Of a stretch of DNA of 64,000 nucleotides, positions 8,261-16,775 are shown piece after piece. A model generated the notes under the pieces. The model worked only from the letters and a program-made list of their open reading frames with translations, made no database searches and was not told where the DNA came from. Both the position numbers and the translations under genes were made by a program. The first letter of the stretch is position 1, and the number at the start of each line of letters is the position of its first letter. Source of the DNA: Bacteroidales bacterium (GTDB lineage Bacteria; Bacteroidota; Bacteroidia; Bacteroidales; Porphyromonadaceae); the NCBI GenBank assembly GCA_004555765.1, contig SFHG01000004.1, positions 11,238 through 75,237 of the forward strand, given 5' to 3'.

Positions 8261-10708
8261 TTATTTCTTTGTCGTTTTACCGACCGTCTTCTTTCTGCTT
8301 CCGGCAGTTGTCTTTTTGGGTGTCTTTTTGTCGGTTCGGTCTGTCGCTTTTTTCCGACCGCGTCCGGTCGGCTCGCTATTCGCGATCAAGGCGCGCACCT
8401 CGTCCTCACCCATCTTTTCGGCATCGGTGCCCTTTGGTATTTTGTAATTTCCGCCGTCGTATTTGATGTAGGGACCGAATCTCCCGTTGAGGACTTCGAC
8501 CATCTCCGCTCCCTCGCCGAAGGTCTTAATCACCTTTTTGGCCTCAGCCTCTTCCTTCGCTTTAGCCAGAGCCACGGCTTCTTCGAGGGTGATGGTAAAA
8601 GGAGAGGTATCCTTGGGAATGCTGACGAATTTGTTCAATCCGTAGCGCACGTATGGACCGAAGCGTCCGTTATTCGCCTGATAGGTCACGCCGTCTTTCT
8701 CGCCCAAGTCTCGGGGCAGGATAAAGAGCTTCAAGGCCTCTTCGAGAGTGATGGTCTCGAGGCTCATTTCCTTTGGGATGGAGCTGAAGCGGGGCTTGGG
8801 ACCGTCGTCCGTGACCTCCCCTATCTGGATCATCGGTCCGAAGCGTCCGATCTTGGCGAAGACGGGCTCTCCGCTCTTCGGGTCTTTGCCCAACTTCCTT
8901 TCGCCGATCTTGCGCGTCGTCTTCGTGGCATTGACCTCCTCGACATGCTCGTGGAATAGGGCATAGAATGCGCCTATCATCTCGCGCCACTCCGTATGCC
9001 CTTCCGCGATGTCGTCGAACTTCTTCTCCACTTCTGCCGTGAAGTTATAGTCAAGCACTTTCGGAAAGGCTTCCGTCAGGAACTGCGTCACGATGATGCC
9101 GGTGTCCGTGGGTACAAGCTTGCCGGAATCTTTGCCGACAAAAGTACTCTTCCGGGTCTCTTTGATCCTATTGTTTTTGTCGAGTGTGAGTACCACGTAG
9201 GGGGTCTCTTTTCCTTCGCTCGACCGCTTCTCCACGTATTCGCGTCTCTGGATGGTCTGGATGGTAGGTGCGTAGGTAGAGGGTCTGCCGATACCGAGCT
9301 CCTCCATTTTCTTGACGAGAGAAGCCTCGGTGTATCGTGCCGGCAGCTGAGAGAAGCGCTCCGTGGCCGTAGCGCCGAGAAGAGCCGGGGTGTCGCCCTT
9401 CTGCATCTTGGGCAAAAGGTTAGACTCGGGTGCGGTCTCTGCTTCGCGCTCCGTATCCTCCTCGTCCTCGTCGGAGACGGTATTTTTCTTTTTGTCCGCA
9501 CTGTATGCTTTAAGGAAACCGTCGAAGAGCAAGACTTCGCCTTTTGCGGAAAAAGGCACTCCGTTCTTTTCGCCCTCGAGTGAGACAAGCGTCCTTTCCA
9601 CTTCCGCCTCGGCCATCTGCGACGCCATGGCACGGGTTCGGATGAGCCGGTAGAGGTTCTTCTCTTTTGCCGAAGTTCCCGCCGCCAATACTTCGAAGTG
9701 CGTCGGTCTGATCGCCTCGTGTGCCTCTTGCGCACCTTTGGAAGTGGTGTGATAGTTCCTCAGCGAGAGATAATTCTTACCGAAATCTTTCGTCACGACG
9801 GCTTCGATGTCCTCCTTTGCCTCATCGGAGAGGTTGACGGAGTCGGTACGCATATATGTGATGTGCCCCTCTTCGTAGAGTTTCTGAGCCAAGCGCATTG
9901 TTTCGGAGACGCTGTACCCGAGCTTGCGCGAGGCTTCCTGCTGTAGCGTGGAGGTGGTAAAGGGGGGTGCGGGGCGCAGTGCTCCGGGCTTGACGGTTAC
10001 GGAGACGACGCGAAGGGTGTCGCCTTTGAGTCTCTCGAGGAGTGCTCTGGCGGCTTCGGCATCTTTCGGGCGGGCGCTCTCCGGCACTTCTGCCACAAAC
10101 TCCGCATCCCCTGCCTTCAGCTTGGCCGTCACCCTGAAGTCGCTCTTCACTTCAAAGTCCTGCCTTTCGCGCTCCCGCTCCACCACGAGGCGGACGGCCA
10201 CGCTCTGCACGCGCCCTGCGGAGAGATTGGGACGGATCTTTTTCCAAAGGATAGGCGAGAGCTCGAAGCCCACGATGCGGTCGAGGACACGTCTGGCCTG
10301 CTGGGCATCCACGAGGTTGAGATCGATGGCTCTCGGGGATTTGAGTGCGTTTTTGATGGCACGCTCCGTGATTTCGTGGAAAACGATGCGGTTTTTCTCT
10401 TTTTCGTCCAGTCCGAGTGTCTCGGCCAGATGCCATGCGATGGCCTCTCCCTCGCGGTCCTCATCGCTTGCAAGCCACACTTTGGAAGCTCCTTTGGCGG
10501 CCTTTTGGAGGTCCGAGACCAGTTTCTCTTTGTCCTCCGTGACTTCGTACTGCGGGACGAAACCGCCCTCTATGTCTATTCCCATCCCGGAAGTCTTGAG
10601 ATCCCGGATGTGTCCGTAACTGGATTTGACCACATAATCGGATCCTAAAAATTTACCGATGGTCTTGGATTTGGCGGGCGATTCTACTATAAGGAGTTGT
10701 TTGGGCAT
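8261..10708 (-). CDS. topA: DNA topoisomerase I (type IA)
   Basis: Relaxes negative supercoils. At 815 residues it has the N-terminal TOPRIM domain (LIVESPAKSKTIGKFLG; later DEDREGEAIAWH, the acidic metal site) and the active-site stretch GHITYMRTDSVNLSDEA, where the Tyr forms the 5'-phosphotyrosine link. The C-terminus has three repeats of the type GRFGPxIxxG (near residues 600-770) in place of four-cysteine zinc fingers, then a Lys/Thr-rich basic tail. It heads the topA-tsaB unit, with a TAACTTTG promoter box upstream at 10787-10794. Confidence 0.97.
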   Translation of the reverse strand: MPKQLLIVESPAKSKTIGKFLGSDYVVKSSYGHIRDLKTSGMGIDIEGGFVPQYEVTEDKEKLVSDLQKAAKGASKVWLASDEDREGEAIAWHLAETLGLDEKEKNRIVFHEITERAIKNALKSPRAIDLNLVDAQQARRVLDRIVGFELSPILWKKIRPNLSAGRVQSVAVRLVVERERERQDFEVKSDFRVTAKLKAGDAEFVAEVPESARPKDAEAARALLERLKGDTLRVVSVTVKPGALRPAPPFTTSTLQQEASRKLGYSVSETMRLAQKLYEEGHITYMRTDSVNLSDEAKEDIEAVVTKDFGKNYLSLRNYHTTSKGAQEAHEAIRPTHFEVLAAGTSAKEKNLYRLIRTRAMASQMAEAEVERTLVSLEGEKNGVPFSAKGEVLLFDGFLKAYSADKKKNTVSDEDEEDTEREAETAPESNLLPKMQKGDTPALLGATATERFSQLPARYTEASLVKKMEELGIGRPSTYAPTIQTIQRREYVEKRSSEGKETPYVVLTLDKNNRIKETRKSTFVGKDSGKLVPTDTGIIVTQFLTEAFPKVLDYNFTAEVEKKFDDIAEGHTEWREMIGAFYALFHEHVEEVNATKTTRKIGERKLGKDPKSGEPVFAKIGRFGPMIQIGEVTDDGPKPRFSSIPKEMSLETITLEEALKLFILPRDLGEKDGVTYQANNGRFGPYVRYGLNKFVSIPKDTSPFTITLEEAVALAKAKEEAEAKKVIKTFGEGAEMVEVLNGRFGPYIKYDGGNYKIPKGTDAEKMGEDEVRALIANSEPTGRGRKKATDRTDKKTPKKTTAGSRKKTVGKTTKK

Positions 10709-10786
10709 CGTTCTATGTCTGTTGTGAGGCTGAGCCTGTCTTTATTCGCAAAAGCAATGGGAAATGTTTTCCGTCCATTCGTCGTG

Positions 10787-10794
10787 CAAAGTTA
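10787..10794 (-). promoter_or_regulatory. -7 box for topA
   Basis: TAACTTTG on the minus strand, TAnnTTTG type. Expected transcript start near 10780, leader about 72 nt to the ATG at 10708. Confidence 0.5.
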
Positions 10795-10850
10795 CAATAT
10801 TCTATTTATAAACGTCTTGAATGATCTCTTATTCATCAAAAAGAAGAGGT

Positions 10851-10955
10851 ACAGACCAAGAATGGGAAAAGGTACAGACCGGGAATCAAGCAAGACCCGT
10901 ACCGGGGATGGCGGCTCGGTACGTACCAAAATCTACGACAGCACAGACGGGGAGT
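10851..10955 (+). repeat. 23-bp-period repeat array, 5 units
   Basis: Cores ACAGACC (10851), ACAGACC (10874), CCGTACC (10897), ACGTACC (10921) and ACAGACG (10943). It occupies the gap between the divergent topA and riboswitch promoters and ends just upstream of the latter. Confidence 0.85.
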
Positions 10956-10978
10956 AACACTCGAACTATAAAAAGCGT

Positions 10979-10986
10979 TATATTTG
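10979..10986 (+). promoter_or_regulatory. -7 box for the cobalamin riboswitch transcript
   Basis: TATATTTG, followed by a likely transcript start near 10993, immediately before the first conserved riboswitch element at 11005. No -33 TTTG is seen at the right distance. Confidence 0.6.
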
Positions 10987-10992
10987 CACTCG

Positions 10993-11214
10993 CAACCGGA
11001 TCAAGGGAATTTGGTACCGTGCGCTGCCCCGAAGGAGCATCCGCACAACGGATAAAAGCCAAAGCTGTACCCGCAGCCGTATGTCTCACAACCCAAGTGG
11101 TGCTTAAGGGACGGAGTCACTGCCTCGTCAAGAGAGAGGCGGGAAGGCTTCTTCCACTATGAGGTCTCCTTAGTGAAGATCTCGGCACAGAGACGAGCCG
11201 GAAGACCTGATGCG
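10993..11214 (+). ncRNA. cobalamin riboswitch
   Basis: AdoCbl-class aptamer read directly from conserved blocks in order: AAGGGAATTTGG (GGGAA at 11005-11009), GCCAAAGCTGTACCCGCAG (from 11058), GTCACTGCC (11116-11124), GGCGGGAAGGC (11138-11148) and the B12 box AGCCGGAAGACCTGAT (11196-11211). About 145 nt of leader then runs to the receptor start at 11360 and should contain the expression platform; I could not define a single clear terminator or sequestering stem there. It should repress the receptor and the corrinoid genes when cobalamin is plentiful. Confidence 0.93.
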
Positions 11215-11359
11215 AGTTGCAAGGCGAACATCCGTCATCATACGCTTTCGGGATCAAAAGCTAAAAGGTTTATTTCCGGTCAAATACCCTGCCAAGAGTC
11301 CTTACGAGGCTCTGCTCCTGAAAGTTTATGGTTTTGGTTATCCATCACTGTAAATTTTT

Positions 11360-13480
11360 ATGTCTAAAAAACTTCTCCTCACCCTCCTCTCCTTCTCCGG
11401 TATTCTCGGATTCTCAACCGCCTCGGCACAATACAGCGGCAAAGAATACGATCTCGACGAAATCGTCGTCACTGCGACGAAAATGAATCTCCCGCTCAAA
11501 GAGGTTCCTCAGAAGGTGGAAATCATCGACCGCAAGAAGATCGAAAGCATCCCCGCAGAGACTCTCGCCGAACTGCTTAAGAAAGTCTCCCCCCTTGACA
11601 TCATCCAGTATCCCGGATCTTCCTCTGCCATCGGCATCCGTGGCTTCGCCCCCTCTGCCCATAACCGCAATTACTCCGTCGTACTCATCGACGGCAAGCC
11701 GGCCGGCTCCACAAACCTAAGCGCGATGCCCGTGGACTTCGTGGAGCGGGTAGAGATCGTCAAAGGTCCCTACTCCGTTCTCTACGGGTCTGATGCAATG
11801 GGCGGGGTCATCAACATCATCACCCGCCGTCCGAGCGAAGAAAGGAGCGGAGCCGTCACACTCGGAGCGGGCAGCTTTGGCACAACACATCTCGCCGCCT
11901 ATGGCACGGGCGGACTCGGACGGCACACCCGCCTCTCCCTCGGCTTCTCAAGAAACGCCGAGAGCAAAGACTACAAAATCGGCAGCAACCACCTCCTCGG
12001 TATGACAGACACGGAGATGAACATCCTCGACCGTAAGTCCTTCGGCGACGTAATGGACCACACCAAGCACTCCGTGAACCAATTCACGGGGATGCTCGAC
12101 TTCGACCTCTCCCGTCTCTGGACTGCAAACGTGACCGCATCCTATGTACTCTCCGAAGGCATCGAGATGCCGGGCAATTACTGGCACTCCTACGGTATGA
12201 GCACGATGGACTTCAACCGTCTGAACGTCGGCTTTGACCTCAAGCGCACCACCCGCCGGAACGTCCTCACCTTCTCGCCCTACTTCACCGACTACCTCGA
12301 GAATAACTACCCGAAGTCCTCAAGCGCCACGGACAATTTCATCAGCGACAAGAATCGTAGCCGTCAGTATGGCTTCAAGCTCTACGATACGCAGAGATGG
12401 GGCGACTTCACACTCCTCGCGGGCGTAGACCTCGACGGCTCCCGTGTCTCTTCGGAGCGTTTCTCGGCTCTTGCCACCCCGGACAATCCGTTCAGACCGG
12501 ACTACAACGCGCTCTCCGCTGCCGCTTACCTCCAAGGTGCGTACATGCTGAATAACCTCAGTGTCAACGCCGGGGTACGATACACCTTCTCGCACTTGGT
12601 CATAGAGGCGGACAAAAGGCTCTCCAGCGAAGCCAAGAGCGAAAATTACTCCAACGTCTCCCCCTCCATCGGTATCAAGTACTTCATTCTTCCCTCTCTC
12701 AACGTCCACGGCAGCTTCGGCACGGCTTTTTATCTGCCCGATGCCTACCAGACGGCGGGACAATTCACCGCGGGCGGAAAGAACTACAAAGGCAACCCCG
12801 ACCTCAAGGCAGAGACCTCACTCTCCTACGACCTCGGCATTAACTTCAACCAAGGTCGCCTTCTCAATGTGGACCTCACCTACTTCCAAACCTTCTACAG
12901 GAATAAGATCGTCACCGATTATTCCAACAAAGACTTCAGAACCTTTATGAACGCCAACAACGGTCGTATCAACGGGCTGGAAGTGATGTTCTCCACCGAC
13001 CTTGCGGCACTCTTTGCCCCGCGCCACACTCTGGAGCTTTACGCCTCCTACACCCACCTCTTCACGGACGAATTCGACACCGGCACGGGTGAAAACGTCG
13101 TCACTAAGAGTCTCGTCGGCGTAAGAAAAGACACCGGCAGCTTCGGCATCAATTACGAAGACGGCCGTAACTTCTCCGCCCGCCTTAATGCACGTCTCAT
13201 CGGGCACCATCTCGAAAACGACTGGTACGCCTGGACGCCCGAGCTTCGCCCCGGTATCGGAGAAAAAGACTATTACACCGAGGGTGGCTACACGGCGAAA
13301 GACAAAATCCTCCGCCACCCGCTCCACCTTGTCTTCGACTACTCTGCTCAGTACCGTGTCACGCGGAGCTTCAAAGTCGGAATCACCGTCTCCAACCTCT
13401 TAGACGAAAATTACGCCGAGAAAGACGGCTACAATATGCCCGGACGTACCGTGATGGGGGAAGTAACGTACAGCTTCTAA
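11360..13480 (+). CDS. btuB: TonB-dependent outer-membrane corrinoid receptor (BtuB-like)
   Basis: Outer-membrane receptor of 706 residues. A signal peptide (about 1-23, ending STASA before QYS) is followed by a TonB-box-like DEIVVTATK (about 33-41), a plug domain with VEIVKGPYSVLYGSDAMGG and VINIITRRP, and a 22-strand barrel ending VMGEVTYSF with the C-terminal Phe. Substrate assignment rests on context: it lies directly behind a cobalamin riboswitch and ahead of cobU-T-S-C-Q-D-cbiB. A terminator at 13504-13553 suggests the receptor is made in excess over the biosynthetic enzymes. No BtuFCD permease is in the window. Confidence 0.9.
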   Translation: MSKKLLLTLLSFSGILGFSTASAQYSGKEYDLDEIVVTATKMNLPLKEVPQKVEIIDRKKIESIPAETLAELLKKVSPLDIIQYPGSSSAIGIRGFAPSAHNRNYSVVLIDGKPAGSTNLSAMPVDFVERVEIVKGPYSVLYGSDAMGGVINIITRRPSEERSGAVTLGAGSFGTTHLAAYGTGGLGRHTRLSLGFSRNAESKDYKIGSNHLLGMTDTEMNILDRKSFGDVMDHTKHSVNQFTGMLDFDLSRLWTANVTASYVLSEGIEMPGNYWHSYGMSTMDFNRLNVGFDLKRTTRRNVLTFSPYFTDYLENNYPKSSSATDNFISDKNRSRQYGFKLYDTQRWGDFTLLAGVDLDGSRVSSERFSALATPDNPFRPDYNALSAAAYLQGAYMLNNLSVNAGVRYTFSHLVIEADKRLSSEAKSENYSNVSPSIGIKYFILPSLNVHGSFGTAFYLPDAYQTAGQFTAGGKNYKGNPDLKAETSLSYDLGINFNQGRLLNVDLTYFQTFYRNKIVTDYSNKDFRTFMNANNGRINGLEVMFSTDLAALFAPRHTLELYASYTHLFTDEFDTGTGENVVTKSLVGVRKDTGSFGINYEDGRNFSARLNARLIGHHLENDWYAWTPELRPGIGEKDYYTEGGYTAKDKILRHPLHLVFDYSAQYRVTRSFKVGITVSNLLDENYAEKDGYNMPGRTVMGEVTYSF

Positions 13481-13486
13481 TCTCAT

Positions 13487-13567
13487 ACAGGCCGAAAACT
13501 TCTCGCCGGCCGTACCGGCGTGATCGCGTAGGTACGGCCGGCGAACTTTTTTCATACAGACCAAAAT
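13487..13567 (+). repeat. 23-bp-period repeat array merged with a terminator
   Basis: Cores ACAGGCC (13487), CCGTACC (13510), ACGGCCG (13534) and ACAGACC (13556, followed by AAAATTTC). The two middle units are in opposite orientation and form the stem of the terminator annotated at 13504-13553. Confidence 0.75.
13504..13553 (+). terminator. intrinsic terminator after the corrinoid receptor gene
   Basis: A perfect 13-bp stem, CGCCGGCCGTACC (13504-13516) with GGTACGGCCGGCG (13531-13543), is followed by AACTTTTTT. It is a textbook rho-independent terminator located 24 bp after the receptor stop and 28 bp before cobU, so it likely attenuates the downstream genes. Confidence 0.85.
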
Positions 13568-13580
13568 TTCAGGCTCACAG

Positions 13581-14108
13581 ATGCACCGCATCACATTCAT
13601 CACAGGGGGCGCCCGATCCGGCAAGAGCACTTTCGCCGAAAAGCTCGCTTTGGAGCGGTCGAGTAGTCCGCTCTACATCGCCACGGCCCGCAGATGGGAC
13701 GCAGACTTCGAGAAGCGTATCGCCCGTCACCAAGCCATCCGTGCCGGCAAAGGCTGGACGACCGTAGAGGAGGAGAAAAATCTCTCCGGTCTCGACCTTG
13801 ACGGGCATACGGCACTCATCGACTGCGTCACCCTGTGGCTCACCAACATCTTCACGGACAACAGCTTCGACCTCGACCGTTCGCTCAAAGAGGCCACGGA
13901 CGAGTGGGACCGGCTCATCCGTAAAGACTGCGACCTCATCGTCGTCAGCAACGAGATAGGCATGGGGGTACACGCCGTAGATGAAGCCACACGGCACTTC
14001 ACCGACCTTCAGGGCTTCGTCAACCAGCACATCGCACGCACCGCAGACGAAGTCTTCCTGTGCGTCAGCGGCATCCCCGTCCCAATCAAAACCCAAGACC
14101 ACACTTGA
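13581..14108 (+). CDS. cobU: adenosylcobinamide kinase / adenosylcobinamide-phosphate guanylyltransferase
   Basis: Phosphorylates adenosylcobinamide and transfers GMP to give AdoCbi-GDP in nucleotide-loop assembly. The 175-residue protein has the P-loop GGARSGKS (9-16) and His50 in RIARHQAI, equivalent to the guanylylated histidine of the family. The C-terminal VSGIPVPIK is the normal end. It is the first biosynthetic gene after the receptor and its terminator, so it is likely expressed by read-through of the riboswitch transcript. A 97-bp gap with no clear feature follows before cobT. Confidence 0.95.
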   Translation: MHRITFITGGARSGKSTFAEKLALERSSSPLYIATARRWDADFEKRIARHQAIRAGKGWTTVEEEKNLSGLDLDGHTALIDCVTLWLTNIFTDNSFDLDRSLKEATDEWDRLIRKDCDLIVVSNEIGMGVHAVDEATRHFTDLQGFVNQHIARTADEVFLCVSGIPVPIKTQDHT

Positions 14109-14205
14109 GCCATAAGCGGGAACCCGACCGGCGACCGCCGGAATGAGACAGTTGCCGGCAACCCTCCAAACCATACTCATAAGAAATCTTTACTCTACCT
14201 CCTTT

Positions 14206-15216
14206 ATGATTACGAAAGAACAACTTCAGCACAAGATCGACACCCGCACAAAAATTGTCGGGTCTCTGGGTAAGCTCGAAGACTTGGCACTCCAAATAGG
14301 AATGATCCAACAGACCCTCACGCCCGAGTTACGCAACCCCGCCATCCTCGTCTTTGCGTCCGACCACGGCATTGCAGACGAGGGGGTAAGCGTTTGCCCC
14401 AAGGAGATCACTTGGCAGATGGCTATGAACTTCGTCCGTGGCGGTGCCGGCATCAGCGTCTTCTCCAAGCAGCACGATATCCGGCTCCGAGTCATCGACG
14501 TGGGCGTGGACTACGATTTCCCGAAGGGCATCGCCGTCGAGAACCGCAAAATCGCCTACGGGTCCAAGAATATGCTCCGAGAGCCTGCAATGACCATAGA
14601 GGAGTGCAAGAAAGCAATGGCCATAGGTGCCGAGTGCGTCCGTGAGGAATTTGGCCGCGGGTGCAACGTGATAGGCTTCGGAGAGATGGGCATCGCCAAT
14701 ACTTCCCCATCCACCCTTTTGCTGCACCACTTCGCCGGTACCCCGCTTGAGGTCTGTACGGGACGCGGTGCAGGGCTCGACAAAAAAGGGGTGAACCACA
14801 AACTCGACATCCTCACCCAAGTCTACGCCAAATACGACCCCAAGACCCCACTTGAAGCACTTGCCACACTCGGTGGATTCGAGATCGCGGCGATTTGTGG
14901 CGGCGTCCTTGAGGCCAAGAAGCTCGGTATGCTCATCATCGCCGACGGCTTCATCACCTCTGCGGGGTTCCTTGTGGCTTACGAGATGGACAGGAGTATC
15001 ATCAGTAACGTCGTCTTCTCCCACGCTTCCGAAGAACCGGGACACAAGGCGATGGTAGAGTATATGCACGGCGACCCGATTCTCCACTTGGGGCTCCGCC
15101 TCGGCGAAGGCACCGGCTGCGCCATCGTCTATCCGATACTTCAGTCTGCCCTCGTCTTCCTTAATAATATGGCCTCATTTGAAGAAGCCGGCGTGTACGA
15201 AGTAGGATCCATTTGA
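14206..15216 (+). CDS. cobT: nicotinate-nucleotide--dimethylbenzimidazole phosphoribosyltransferase
   Basis: Makes alpha-ribazole phosphate from NaMN and the lower-ligand base. From ATG 14206 the protein is 336 residues, normal for CobT. Recognisable stretches are FASDHGIADEGVS near residue 60, GFGEMGIANTSPSTLLL (about 162-178) and LRLGEGTGCAI near the C-terminus, containing the catalytic Glu. An in-frame upstream ATG (14143) would add 21 residues with no family resemblance and is rejected. The enzyme sets which base becomes the lower ligand, but the sequence does not tell which base is used here. Confidence 0.96.
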   Translation: MITKEQLQHKIDTRTKIVGSLGKLEDLALQIGMIQQTLTPELRNPAILVFASDHGIADEGVSVCPKEITWQMAMNFVRGGAGISVFSKQHDIRLRVIDVGVDYDFPKGIAVENRKIAYGSKNMLREPAMTIEECKKAMAIGAECVREEFGRGCNVIGFGEMGIANTSPSTLLLHHFAGTPLEVCTGRGAGLDKKGVNHKLDILTQVYAKYDPKTPLEALATLGGFEIAAICGGVLEAKKLGMLIIADGFITSAGFLVAYEMDRSIISNVVFSHASEEPGHKAMVEYMHGDPILHLGLRLGEGTGCAIVYPILQSALVFLNNMASFEEAGVYEVGSI

Positions 15217-15219
15217 GAT

Positions 15220-15300
15220 ACGGATCGAAAAGATTTCCTCGCACGTACCGAGGCTGCAACGAGACCCGTACCGGAAAGAGTGCGAGATACGGGCCAAGAT
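15220..15300 (+). repeat. 23-bp-period repeat array, 4 units
   Basis: Cores ACGGATC (15220), ACGTACC (15243), CCGTACC (15266) and ACGGGCC (15289), all exactly 23 bp apart. The last unit runs into AAGATTTT. It separates cobT from cobS. Confidence 0.9.
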
Positions 15301-15346
15301 TTTACCGCATCACGCTCACGGACTCCGCGAACCATAAAGAAGTCGT

Positions 15347-16105
15347 ATGATCAAAAGAGAACTCAATCTCCTATTTCTTACATTTCAGTACTACAGCCGC
15401 ATACCTACTCCGCGCACGGAATATAGCGAGAAAGCCCTCAGCGAGGCTTTCCGCTACTTTCCGCTTGTGGGGGCATTCGTCGGCGGGCTCGGTGCCGTGA
15501 CCTGCCTCGCCACGGGCTATTTCCTCCCGTGGGAGGTGAGCGTCCTCCTCGCGATGATTGTTATGACGCTCGCGACGGGCGCCATCCATGAGGACGGTTT
15601 CGCCGACACCTTCGACGGTTTCGGCGGGGGGTATGACAGGGAGCGGATACTCGCTATTATGCGCGACTCTTCGAGTGGCGTCTTCGGCGTCGTGGCGCTC
15701 ATCCTCCTCTTCGGGCTGCGCTTCTTTCTCCTCAAGAACCTTCCCCGGGAGACGATGATGCTCGCCCTCGTCGCCGCCGAGACCTCGGCAAGGGTGATGC
15801 CCCTCTTCTTCATTGAGAGCTCCGACTACGCCCGTAAGGATGCCAGCAAAGGGATGCACACACGCAATAAGCTCTCTCCGTTCACCTTCGGACTCGCCAT
15901 CCTCTGGGGTCTCCTCTCCCTTCTCCTTCTGCCTTGGCAAGTCGCCCTCGGCGCCGCCGGTGCCTACGCACTCATCTTCCTCTCCATTAAAAGTTACGCC
16001 GAGAAGAAAGTCGGCGGTTACACCGGCGACATCCTCGGCTTCCTCATCGTTACCTGCCACACTGCCCTTCTCCTCATTCTCTCCTTCTACACCACCAACT
16101 TCTGA
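15347..16105 (+). CDS. cobS: adenosylcobinamide-GDP ribazoletransferase
   Basis: Joins AdoCbi-GDP to alpha-ribazole (phosphate) to complete cobalamin, in the inner membrane. The 252-residue protein has the conserved EDGFADTFDGFGGG (about 85-98), where the acidic residues bind metal, and several hydrophobic helices along its length. It follows cobT with an intervening repeat array, and the phosphatase gene cobC starts 22 bp after its stop. Length and motifs are normal for CobS. Confidence 0.95.
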   Translation: MIKRELNLLFLTFQYYSRIPTPRTEYSEKALSEAFRYFPLVGAFVGGLGAVTCLATGYFLPWEVSVLLAMIVMTLATGAIHEDGFADTFDGFGGGYDRERILAIMRDSSSGVFGVVALILLFGLRFFLLKNLPRETMMLALVAAETSARVMPLFFIESSDYARKDASKGMHTRNKLSPFTFGLAILWGLLSLLLLPWQVALGAAGAYALIFLSIKSYAEKKVGGYTGDILGFLIVTCHTALLLILSFYTTNF

Positions 16106-16127
16106 CTGCCTAACCCTGTCCGCTAAG

Positions 16128-16658
16128 ATGTCCCTCACCCTCGTCCGCCATACCTCCGTAGGCCTCCCCTCGGGAATCTGCTACGGTCAAACTGATGCCC
16201 CACTCGCCGAAACCTATCCCGAAGAATGGGCGGAAGCCGTTCGGAGACTGGGCGACCTCGGTCGCTTCACCAAGGTGTATTCCAGTCCGCTCACGAGGTG
16301 CCTTTCTTTCGCCCGCAAGTATTTCGGGGCGGTGGAGACGGACGCGCGCCTGATGGAGCTTGACTTCGGAGCGTTCGAGGGACTATCTTGGCAGGAAATT
16401 TTCGAGAGGGCAGACGGCAAAAGGTGGTTCGATAATTACCTCGACTGCCCTACCCCCGGCGGAGAGTCCTATGCCCAAATGACAGCCCGCGTGCGGTCGT
16501 TTTACGAAGACAAGATAGCCGGCAAAGAAGGCGACATCCTCTTAGTCACCCACTCGGGCGTACTCCGCGCTTTCCTCATTATCCTCCAAGGCTACACCCC
16601 CGGAGAGGCTATGGACGCGGAGATAGGCTATGGCGAAGTCCTTACTTTCGACCTCTAA
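16128..16658 (+). CDS. cobC: alpha-ribazole phosphatase, histidine phosphatase family
   Basis: A 176-residue phosphoglycerate-mutase-fold phosphatase. The catalytic histidine lies in LTLVRHTS (about 3-10), the second in LLVTHSGVLRAF (about 140-151), and the acid region in MELDFGAFEGLSW is conserved. Placement directly after cobS and before cobQ supports alpha-ribazole-5'-phosphate as substrate; without context it could only be called a broad histidine phosphatase. The ATG at 16128 gives the correct N-terminal beta strand. Longer upstream in-frame sequence overlaps cobS and is not family-like. Confidence 0.88.
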   Translation: MSLTLVRHTSVGLPSGICYGQTDAPLAETYPEEWAEAVRRLGDLGRFTKVYSSPLTRCLSFARKYFGAVETDARLMELDFGAFEGLSWQEIFERADGKRWFDNYLDCPTPGGESYAQMTARVRSFYEDKIAGKEGDILLVTHSGVLRAFLIILQGYTPGEAMDAEIGYGEVLTFDL

Positions 16659-16678
16659 AAGCTCCGTTTCCACGAGAC

Positions 16679-16760
16679 ACGTACCAAGCAGACTTCGAGA
16701 CACGTACCGGGCTTAGAAAGAGACCCGTACCGGGGAAAAAGCGAGACACGGACCAAAATT
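16679..16760 (+). repeat. 23-bp-period repeat array, 4 units (cleanest example)
   Basis: Cores ACGTACC (16679), ACGTACC (16702), CCGTACC (16725) and ACGGACC (16748), exactly 23 bp apart, each preceded by GAGAC. The last unit ends AAAATTTTC. It separates cobC from cobQ. Confidence 0.92.
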
Positions 16761-16775
16761 TTCAGAAGACACCGA

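Noticed and set aside
14109..14205. Possible small gene or regulatory element between cobU and cobT.
   Set aside because: Only a 5-bp GC stem (CCGGC/GCCGG) is visible, with no promoter box, array or coding pattern.
15813..16127. An N-terminal extension of the alpha-ribazole phosphatase reading back into cobS.
   Set aside because: The extra 105 residues are the shifted frame of cobS; the phosphatase fold starts at ATG 16128.
16679..16760. The regular short repeats could be taken for a small CRISPR array.
   Set aside because: The repeated core is only 7-12 bp and degenerate, the period is 23 bp, units occur in both orientations, and no cas gene is in the window.
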